Source: Isoetes taiwanensis
Lineage: Eukaryota > Streptophyta > Lycopodiopsida > Isoetales > Isoetaceae
Assembly (NCBI GenBank): GCA_021234155.1
Contig: JAJEKV010000013.1
Location: forward strand, 9,526,031-9,590,030
Length of the DNA stretch: 64,000 bases
Reading direction: 5' to 3'
Under the pieces are notes generated by a model. That model was not told where the DNA came from. It worked only from the letters and a program-made list of their open reading frames with translations, and did not search any database. The position numbers and the translations under genes were made by a program. Of the stretch, positions 23,250 through 31,739 are shown in pieces (position 1 is the first letter of the stretch; the number at the start of each line of letters is the position of its first letter).

Positions 23250-24823
23250 TGTGACGCTCCCTGAACATATACGGCACTCCGGACGTATACATACGGGGAC
23301 TTTCCCCTCCCAAGGCAACCAACTCGTCTTGAGCAGGGCCCTCCGTCTAATTTGGACCATCTATGAAAAGATGCCCGGGTGAAGAACACGGAGGTGTCAT
23401 TCGGCCCACGCCTTCAATGGGACTCCTATGTCGCGGACGCGTGAATACAAGTTAGTATACAACATAATCATATCATAAATAATAACCACCACGAAGGGTG
23501 GCACGTCCATCCAACAGATAATAACAGAGGAAATACATTTAATACTAGAGAAAACTCCCCAAACCCAAGGCTCTACCCCGGCTCAGACCCCAGTGAGGTT
23601 CGACTGACGGCTAGGTCTCAAGAGATCAGGAGACCGAATCTTGGCATGGCGTTGGCTGGCATAGAACATCAGCTAGGGTTGTCCACTCCATCCGCCCCTC
23701 CTGTGCACACTTTGCAGATGAGTCGAATCATGCTATGGCATCACTGTAGCCTTCCGGAGATGCAGACTCAAGGTACCACCCTTCGAGCCTACTCCAGGTT
23801 ACATCTCCCTGGTCCGATGAGGCAGGTCGGGGAAGTGTCCCCTTCCAGGATCGCAGCGGTTCCATGGGTGAGCTAGAGAATACGTGCCGCATCAGCGACC
23901 CCCGCATCCATACCCGACCTACTCCCCTATTATCATCAAAGTACAGGATGCCCCATACGGGTCACACCTCTGCACTCAGGGAGTGTCAGACCCATACCCG
24001 GCCCTCTACGTGACCGGCTATCAGGCCTAGCCCACTGTAGGAGTCTCAGGAGCCTTTTATGTTCGTGCAAGACCCCACCCCCACTTCACCACAGTGTCCC
24101 TTCTCTGGTGCTGAGCAATTCCATAGCATCCACGGCCCGATGGTCTCTTGTGCACAGGCCGCATATACTGGGTACTAGGGGAACTACTAGGAGCATACTA
24201 AGAACATAAGGTACAGAGGTCTCTACCCCCCTTTAATCCCTGCTTTATGGAAGACTAACAAAGATGCTACCATAGATTCATCCATCCATACATAACAAAG
24301 CATAATCCATAATCGAAACACAATCCTAAGTATCAAAGAAGGGTTAATCCTAGACAAAGACAACCAGAGAAGACTGACTGAGGCGCTAGCCCTAGAAATA
24401 TCAAACTAGTCTATCCACTAACCCGAATTCCTGCTAGATCCATTATCATATGGCACTTCCATCTTCAATCAACCTGGGCACTCAGCAGCTCTTCCTCTTG
24501 GGTCGATTTGGGGTCCAAATGGGATAGGGATCCAATTTGATGCCCCAAGTTAGAATTCTCCTGCTGGCCAATCGAATTTGGCCAGGTGGCACCTTTCTAA
24601 TTAATCAATTATCTTAACTTAATTAACTTAATTGAGTTAATTAGATAATGCTTCCTTACTTATAGGTAATTATCCTTTAATCAACCCCTTTGTTAATTTA
24701 GCATAGCTAAATTAATCCCTTTTAGGTCAACCCCCTAGGTTAACATACCCCATGGTGGCGTATCCCTACTTCGTGACGTGTCAGTATATTTATATGCATA
24801 CCGTATAAATATGTGGAACATCA
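23250..24823 (-). repeat. 5' LTR of element A
   Basis: On the minus strand it starts TGATGTTCCACATATT (24823) and ends AGCGTCACA (23250), about 1.57 kb with TG...CA ends. It shares ordered blocks with the E1 LTR (CTCCATCCGCCCCTCCTGTG, TCTCCCTGGTCCGATGAGGC, a terminal ATATTTATACGG-type stretch), so A and E1 are related but distinct subfamilies. Confidence 0.8.
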
Positions 24824-24863
24824 TAGAAACTCTTTATAAATTGAAAGTTTGAGTAAAAAAGGG

Positions 24864-24934
24864 GCGACCCCTCACAGAGTGCGCCCTGGGCATTTCCAAA
24901 AATTTTGAAAGTGCTTCTCGCGTATTGTGTGAGT
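24864..24934 (+). repeat. Direct repeat upstream of the E3 H3-like ORF
   Basis: The block CCCCTCACAGAGTGCGCC, ATTTCCAAAAATTTTGAAAG, TGCTTCTCGCG recurs at 26443-26516. The two copies bracket the H3-like ORF about 1.58 kb apart. Each contains inverted GAGTGCGC / GCGCACT-like arms, clearer in the second copy. Confidence 0.7.
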
Positions 24935-25046
24935 GGTGGACACTTTTTTGCCTAAACAAACCTAATGTATTTATCCTACAAACACTAATGCTTTACAGAA
25001 TGGTACGACATGAAATTGCAGGTCCAAACCATAAAATCCCCAGACC

Positions 25047-25070
25047 TATAAATAGACCATTAGGGTTCCT
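25047..25070 (+). promoter_or_regulatory. TATA box and telo-box upstream of the E3 H3-like ORF
   Basis: TATAAATAG (25047-25055) is followed by CCATTAGGGTTCC, then a pyrimidine-rich leader. The ATG is at 25159, about 110 bp on. The arrangement matches the accessory ORF of element A at 20642-20612, including CATTAGGGTT and a following CATTTTC. Confidence 0.6.
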
Positions 25071-25158
25071 CATTTTCACTTTCCTTCTCCAGTGAGCTGC
25101 TCTCTGTCCAACAAGGCGATTTTTTGGTGCTCGAAAGGCGATCACCCTATTTCTAAAC

Positions 25159-26302
25159 ATGGCCCGCACCAAACAAACTGCTCGGATGGTAGTATTCGAT
25201 GATTATATCAGCGGCCTCGCTTCTCAACAGAAGGCCAGAGAGGCTCAGGAGCGAGCCGGACAAGAACAAGATCTTGACGCGAACCCTGACGCCCAAGAGG
25301 AGGATCAGGAGCACCAGGAGGAGGAGGGATACGACCAGAATACTAAAGAGCAGGAAAACCCTGAGAATCAGGGTGATGGAGGAGATAACGAGGAGGACGA
25401 GGACAAAGCGCTACGGGAGGAGCTGGTGCGTAAGATAAAGAAGATGGGGAAGAGGAAGAGGGCAGCAAAGAGAAAGAGAATCGAAGAGAAGCTGGAGAGG
25501 AAGAGGCTGAGGGAGGAGCGCCAGAAGCGGAAAGAGGACAAAGGGAAGGATCCGGAGGTGCCTAAGAAACCCCAGCGCAAGACGAAGTCAACTCCGGCTA
25601 AGGGGGTCACCATATAACGGAGCAGGAGCTCGATAGACCACCATCATCATCCTCAGACCCTGAGTCAGAAGAGGATGAGACAAGGGTCCCCCGCCCAACA
25701 GAAGGCTCGGGACCTTCGAATGTGCCGAGGAGGAGGAATCGGCAGCAGCAGCGCCACCATACCCCAAATGACCGAAGCCGACAACAGATCCCAAGAATGG
25801 CAGGCCGGCACGAGAGTCTTATGTACTCAAGCATGAGCAAGAGTACAGGAAGAAACTGGAGGAGTACAATGAGTACATGAAAATGTACGAGGAGTACTCC
25901 AAATGTTACGAAGAACACAAGATAACATATGTGGAGGGAGGAAGGCCATCAAAGAAGAACACACTGAAGCCCCGGAGAGACCCACACCCCCGAAGAAGCC
26001 GTTGAAGAGAAAGGCAGACTCCTATTTTGCGCGAGCTGCTCGGGAGATCTGTCATTTTCAGAGGAGGTACGGGCTGTTGATACCACGAGCTGCCTTTCTG
26101 AGATTGACCCGCAAGATCCTGCAACAATTCGACAGCACCAAAAGAGTAACAGAAGACATATTACTCGCATTGCAGGAGGCAGCAGAGCAAAGACTAGTCC
26201 AACATTTTGAACTCTCTAGCATGTGCCCTCCATGTGAAGAGAGTAACTTGTATGCCTAGGGACATGAAATTAGCTAGATTTATTAAAAAGAAAGATTGTT
26301 GA
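25159..26302 (+). pseudogene. Histone H3-like ORF of E3 with K9-to-M tail
   Basis: ATG 25159 opens 152 codons starting MARTKQTARMVVFDD: H3 residues 1-8 are exact and position 9 is Met (codon 25186-25188). Residues 30-85 are very acidic and 90-140 very basic (KRKRAAKRKRIEEKLERKR, nuclear-localisation-like). The frame stops at 25617. Coding continues in other frames, including EYRKKLEEYNEYMKMYEEY near 25830-25890. Frame 25903-26259 carries the H3 helices: [49 protein letters not shown]. One missing base near 26228 shifts the end; the neighbouring frame from 26231 reads HVKRVTCMPRDMKLA up to a TGA at 26300-26302. As sequenced, the product would be tail plus acidic/basic linker only. Confidence 0.85.
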
Positions 26303-26442
26303 CTTATTGTAACAACCTAACTTTTTTGTAAAGACAAAAATAAGTTTTGATCATGTTAAAGTGTAAAATTTAAGTAACTAGGTTATAGTAATGATATCTG
26401 CATTTGGAATTACCCAATTTGGACCAAAAGTTAGTGTTTTTG

Positions 26443-26516
26443 ACCCCACCCCTCACAGAGTGCGCCATGAGCCATTCCGAAAATTTTGAAAGTGCCTCTC
26501 GCGCACTGCGTGTGGG
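26443..26516 (+). repeat. Direct repeat downstream of the E3 H3-like ORF
   Basis: This is the second copy of the 24864-24934 block. Its arms GAGTGCGCC and GCGCACTGC are inverted, so it can form a hairpin. It sits in the same relative place as the hairpin repeats downstream of the E1 and E2 H3-like ORFs, although the base sequence differs. Confidence 0.65.
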
Positions 26517-26570
26517 CAAGGCATGAGCTCGACACCTCTTGGATGATGCGTCACCTTCAATGAGGTTCAA

Positions 26571-26890
26571 ATGAATACGGGCAGTGGCCCTCTAGCCGCC
26601 TGTGATGGGCATGCATGCCACTGGAGGGGAGGTGACTCTTCTCCTGCCTCATCGGGACTAGGGAGTAGTAGCCCTCTTGGCTATGCACCCGGCAGGCTAC
26701 GATTCGGTCCCAAGGCTTTTCAACCTACTCTGCAAAGTGTGCACGGGAGGGGCGAATGGACTGGACTACCCAACATCCATGTTCTTATGCCAGCCCAATC
26801 CAATTGCTACAAATTCGCATTGACTTCTGGAGACCCAAGCCGTCAGTCGATCCCCCATGAGTCTGAGCCTTGGGTAGGATTCCCTTTCAG
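26571..26890 (+). repeat. Partial LTR, plus orientation
   Basis: Blocks CTCCTGCCTCATCGG, CTGCAAAGTGTGCACGGGAG, the GACTACCCAAC surroundings and GAGCCTTGGGT match the reverse complement of the element A LTR (about 23560-23830) in the same order. It is about 60-75% similar by eye and truncated at both ends. It could be the decayed 3' LTR of E3. Confidence 0.55.
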
Positions 26891-26984
26891 GGATAGGTTC
26901 TGTACGTACGAAATTATTTTTCTGGACGTATAAAGTCCAAAGATACGTATTTTTCGTATTTTTCCCTCGTCGGTCAGAAAAAAA

Positions 26985-27180
26985 ACATTTCGCGTAAGCG
27001 AAACCTTCTGTTTCCTTACGAGAAAATTCAAAAAAAAAAAAATTCGGATTTTATGTTTCGCATAAGCAAAACCTCTGTTTCGCTTATGCGGAAAAAAAAA
27101 AATTACAGTTTCTGAAGGTTTCGCTTACGCGGATTTTTTTTTTCCGCCCGCGAAAAAAGTTTCGCGTAAGCGAAACTGCG
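26985..27180. repeat. Cluster of TTTCGCGTAAGCGAAA hairpin motifs
   Basis: Motifs at 26988-27005, 27055-27071, 27078-27091, 27117-27133 and 27159-27176 are variants of GTTTCGCGTAAGCGAAAC in both orientations, separated by A- or T-runs. The last has perfect 7-bp arms around GTAA. Confidence 0.75.
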
Positions 27181-27258
27181 CGACAAATTCTTGACGCCAG
27201 AATTTTTTTTTGCCGTATTTTTGACGTATTATACTTCAAACTTGTGCTGTATCATTCT

Positions 27259-27582
27259 GGGGTAAAAGCATGCTACGGTGTACCACTTTTGGAACCCTCA
27301 AAAGTACCTACACTGGGTACTTTTAAAACTGGTACTTTCTGTTTTTTCTTTCCATTAAAATCAATCGAAATTTTTTGAATTGAGGGTCAATAACATGTCA
27401 ATCTATAGTACTAGAGGATAACAATACTACTAATGACTAAAATAAATGAATTAACTTTCAAACTTATTGTTTATTGCGGCATTTTTGCAAGTTCCCAGTA
27501 CCCAGTGCTGGGTACTTTTCTGGGTAGTTTTGTACTACCTAAATAGGTACTTTAGATGGTACACCCTAGCATGCTTTCACCC
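27259..27582. mobile_element. MITE with 26-bp TIRs
   Basis: The left end GGGGTAAAAGCATGCTACGG continues TGTACCA. The right end, reversed, reads GGGTGAAAGCATGCTAGGGT then GTACCA. Inside, inverted CCCAGTACCCAGTGCTGGGT-type blocks recur. Length is about 324 bp with no coding capacity. No clean target duplication is visible, so the superfamily is not assigned. Confidence 0.65.
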
Positions 27583-27689
27583 ATTGAGTATAAAACATAT
27601 ACAGTATTGAACCTATCCCTATTCCCTTTTGTTGCTATTATTTATGTTGTTGTTGTTACGCATGTTATGTTATGATGTATTCACCCGTT

Positions 27690-29160
27690 GAGGTGACTTT
27701 ATTGATGTATTGATGTCATATGCTCATATTTATTTGCGCTTCCGTAGCTAGGTCGATCCCAAAGAAAGACGGGGCAAATGACCCATCCACTCTTCCTCAC
27801 TGACCCAGTTCTTGGGATTGGCATCAGGTGGATGGCCCCTGCCAGTTTGGCTGTCAGGGGGATGAACTCCGCCTTCTGATACGATGGGAGCATCGTAGAG
27901 GAAGTAGGGGATGTCACACATACTTCCTTGAATTCTTCACTTGAGTGCAAAACCTCTTCAATCTTTTTGCCGAATTCATTGGACAAGGTGGAGAGGGCAT
28001 TGCAATGCACTCGGACCTCCAATGGTCATTGAGATAGTGTGTCATCAACCACATTTAGTTTACCTGGTTTATAGACTATCTCGAAGTCATACTCTTCGAG
28101 GAATTCCATCTAGCATCTTCACCTCAAATTGAAGATATATTCGAGGTTTTGGTGGTCTGTATCCAACTGAAATCGCCTCTAAGCAAATAATGCCTCATAT
28201 GCGTAAAGCTCTTATAACCCTTAAACATTCATGATCATGGATGAAGCAATGTTGCTCGACATTGTTCATCTTTTTAAAGTCATATGAAATTACTCTTCCT
28301 TCTTGCATGAGGACTCCTCCAGTTGCCACTCACTTGCATCTGTTGGTAATGTGCAAACCCAATCTGAATCGTCACATCATTGAAAGACAAGTTCCAGTTT
28401 AGAGATAATCATCCATGGAACTGTAAGCTGAAAAGTCATTATAAAAAACTTGAAGAAAGACATTATCTTTCATGTATCTTGAAAAACAAAAACGCATTCA
28501 AAAGTAAAAGGAGAATTTAATGAACCCAAAGAACCATTTTGTAGATATAAGTGCGATAAAGGTAGTTTTAAGTTGATACTCTGGCTGAATAGAAACTTCA
28601 TTGTAACCAAGAAAACCATCCATGAAAGAATACATTTCATGACCCACAACCTCTTCAAGAACTTGATCTATGAACAATAAGGGAAGATGGTCATGTTACG
28701 TGACCAAATTGAGCTTGTGGTACTCCATGCAACCGTTATATTTGAGGGCAATGATTATGGGCTCATCCATCGAGAATATTTGACTTCGTAAATAAAAGCC
28801 AGTGAGAAGCCTATCAATCTAAACGCCTTGACAGTCCACAATTATTGGGGTTGAGTCAGATCATTATTGCTAGGTGGGGCCTGAGTCAGGTTTGGTAGAA
28901 ATAGTCAATTCCTCTATCTCTTTCTTAATATTTCTTAAACATTTATAGCTCCAAGCAAAGGTGTGTTTGAACTCCTTAAATAAATTGATGGCATGGCTAT
29001 GATAGGGTGAAAGACATGCTACTGCACGAATAGGTTGACTATTTTCTACGTCAATAATCTCAACTTTTCGAGTTTGAATATGAAAAAAGCGCGGAGATGG
29101 TGAGACCGATGTGGCAAAACGTTGTTGAGTGCGCAGTAGTAGCATGAACAATAGCAAGAG
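27690..29160 (-). pseudogene. Ty3/gypsy RT-RNase H relic
   Basis: Minus-strand frames show, in order, FKEFKHTFAWSYKCLRNIKK (pre-RT, 29157-28870), GHEMYSFMDGFLGYNEV and PEYQLKTTF (RT, about 28690-28560), and AIGAVLMQEGRVISYDFKKM (RNase H, about 28320-28260). A later block is SNEFGKKIEEVLHSSEEFKE (28022-27699). The RT flavour differs from E1. It is full of stops, and no LTRs could be matched to it. Confidence 0.7.
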
Positions 29161-31184
29161 TGCATCCTTCTAAGACCTTGCATGAGATGGAGGAGACATC
29201 GACGGGTTAGGGAATGACATAAGGCATGGGGGTCTCCAATTCGTTTTGAATGAAATAAGTTTTATCGGCGGATCCTGTGGAAAGGCGGCCTCTTGCATGA
29301 CAGGCGTATTCCGTGTCTTGTAGTGTGAGACAGTGTGGTCGTTTATCATGCGCTTGGCATGAGACGAGACCTATCCAATTTAACTGTTGGACCGGAGGAT
29401 TAAGAGCATGAAGCGGTCTCTTCACGGGCTTATTGGTGGGGAGGAGCTTCAACAGGAGCTTGATTTTGTTGCTATGGCTACAGACCGCATGGTTGGGCGA
29501 TACAGGTTGGGTTGTAGGCCTTGGTCGCCATTCGCAACCCAGAGTTGATAGGCTGTGAGTCAGCTTACAAAGAAAATGCAAAAGTTGGCAGCATTAAATG
29601 CAGTTTTTGTCATTAGTTTTAGAGTTTATGGGCAAAAAATTGCTACGAAAATATAGATAGTACTTTTTAGGTCATACCACATGGCAACATCCCATAGGGA
29701 CTTGCTAAAAAGTCCTCTAAGTGTCCCGAAGAGAATTGAACATAAGACCTCCCAATTGGTAAACCAAAGGACTAGCACTATAGGAAGGAACGTGAAAGAA
29801 ATAAAGATTATGTAACTATTCAAATTTGAGCAAAAACCAAGCAAAATGGGAGAAAAATGAAAATGAAAAACTTGCAAGGAAAAAAAAAGGAAATGGAAAA
29901 ATTTATATGTTTTTATTTAGGTTAGACAACCATTGTATTTAAGGTCCAAGGAGGAGATTTATGATTGATCAACGAGTTGTCACTGATATTATGAATATAA
30001 TGGGATTTCTTGGGGTTTGGAGTGGATTGATGGGAGTGCTAGCAAAGCAAATTCAGATTGAGGGTGGCTCAATTTAAAGCTTCTATGGTCATATGACATG
30101 CTATGAGTGAGCTATGGAGGCAAGTGCATGAGGTTATGAAACTGGATAAAAGGACATGGGAATAACAAGGGATATGTGAGTATATAGTGATGTAAGATGA
30201 CAGGCATTGTTAGGTAAAATGCCAGAGGGTTCCGGGTGCATAGGAATGCATAGGGGCAAGGCACCAAATAATAATGGGGGCTAAGAAAATGGACAAGAAA
30301 ATTATACAACACACCAATACAAAATCATGGCAACCAAATTGAACACGGCATTTACAAAATGGAGGCAAGAGGGATCACAGATTACGTGAGCACATGTAAT
30401 GCATGCATGTTAAGAATAATTAACAGTGACGTGCAAAAGCGCTCACAGTAATCCTCTGTTTTGGGCCAAGAGCCTTTCATCATTCTGAGCTCCTCTTTAA
30501 ATTAAAAACCTCCATCCATCCAATCCTTACTACGGCAGCTAGCCAAGCAGCCAAACAAGGACGCCAATGTCGTTACCATAGCTCGCCTTTTTAATGCTTT
30601 ACCGGTTCCTTGTTGGACCCTTTTGGCTTTTTTTTTTTTTTGAATTGGATGGATGGATGTTGACTGAGCTTTTTGGCCCGATCTTTGTCTCCATACATTT
30701 GCCTTTGCATCTCATTTCAAGTAAGACATGAAGTGGGATCGTTGCATTGCCGCCCTGTTTTTCCTCTTCTTGGGCGCTTGTCATTGCCACCAAGGTTGTA
30801 AATATTATCACCTTTCTTTTCTTTGGTTGCTGTAATTTGTGGCTTGAATCCCTGTTTAGAGCTCGAATTTTTCGTTTGTTATTCTGTACATCTTGTCCTC
30901 AAGGTTTCTTGACAATTTGCATCTTCAGTAATGCATTCACGTAGATGAACACCCTGCTACATGTTTTTGACAAGTCTTGTAGCTTCTTTTGGTGTAGAAC
31001 TCTTGGGTACATCTGTAATGTGCTGATTTTGAGGACATAGATTGGGAAAAACATGTTGGCCAATTTGTTCACAATTTTATGTTAAGAAACGAGTAGTATG
31101 AGCACTCTGTTCTTCCTGAGTTGAGAACTCAAGGTACCTGAGACTTTATACACCCATCTAAAGGATCCTGTTTCTTCTGCGCAG
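29161..31184. other. Intergenic-like stretch, no gene recognised
   Basis: Open frames such as 29581-29207 (minus) have no recognisable domain. From about 30480 base composition becomes less repetitive, and splice-like sites appear near 31130 (CAAG/GTACCTG), so earlier exons of the feature at 31185-31735 may lie here. Confidence 0.3.
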
Positions 31185-31735
31185 GTTCGAGCTGGATCAG
31201 GAGCTCAGTGCAGTTGAGAGGTCCCACTTCACATTGTGACAGCATCAGCCGTGAAAATGCACCACCGTCTGATACAAATTTCAGGACCAGGACCCAGTTT
31301 CAGGTACGAACTGCAGACTGAGAAACAAAGAATGAGAAATAAACTAAAGCTCATATGATGCATTACTAAAGCTCGTATGATATTACTGGACTTAATCTGC
31401 TTATATGCAAAGGAAAGCTCTAACCACTTGATTCCAATCATATGATATTACTGAACATTTAATCTGCTTATATGCAAAGGAAAGCTCTCTAACAACTTGA
31501 TTCCTGTTTATTTCAGGCCAACCGACATAAGATAGCAGATGGCAGACAAATGTCTGAGCTACATGAAAATGTAGGCCTAAAGGGAGCCCTACATTTCAAA
31601 TTGGACCAGTCAACTCCAAGCTTCAAGTCGGAGATATGCAACCAGAAAGATCTGTTCCTGCTGGCCCAGATCCCCTGCATCATCGATCTACTCCACCTTC
31701 TAGGGTCCCTTGATGTCTTCAACATGTTAAACTAA
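31185..31735 (+). CDS. Two 3' exons of an unassigned host-like gene
   Basis: Exon a (31185-31303) follows TTCTTCTGCGCAG and ends CAG/GTACGA. Exon b (31517-31735) follows TTTATTTCAG and ends in TAA. Read in one phase they give 39 plus 72 codons without a stop: exon a ends RTRTQFQ and exon b starts ANRHKIADGRQMSELHENV and contains LFLLAQIPCIIDLLHLLGSL. Both splice sites are canonical and in phase, which supports a real gene. I do not recognise the protein. The intron (31304-31516) contains a recent 65-bp tandem duplication. Confidence 0.5.
31376..31507. repeat. 65-bp tandem duplication in the intron
   Basis: Copies at 31376-31440 and 31441-31507 share ATCTGCTTATATGCAAAGGA and flanking sequence with few differences. 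They lie just before the acceptor of exon b and include a second possible branch/pyrimidine context. Confidence 0.8.
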
Positions 31736-31739
31736 TCTT

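Larger units (their letters stand above)
17793..24823 (-). mobile_element. Element A: Ty3/gypsy retrotransposon with H3 and accessory ORFs (5' part)
   Basis: Transcription order on the minus strand is LTR 24823-23250, PBS 23248-23236, a leader with a 551-bp foldback (22743-22193), an H3-bearing ORF 22010-20820, ORF 20556-19170, ORF 18997-18485 and gag 18266-17793. The frame is then broken by E1 and resumes at 1200-1. Its 3' LTR is outside the window. It lies immediately beside the E3 remnant at 24824, so A probably inserted into the E3 leader. Confidence 0.75.

Noticed and set aside
25159-26302. Ordinary host H3 pseudogene
   Set aside because: The long acidic/basic insert between tail and fold is not found in host H3, and the same layout recurs in E1 and E2. 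It remains possible for this copy if taken alone.
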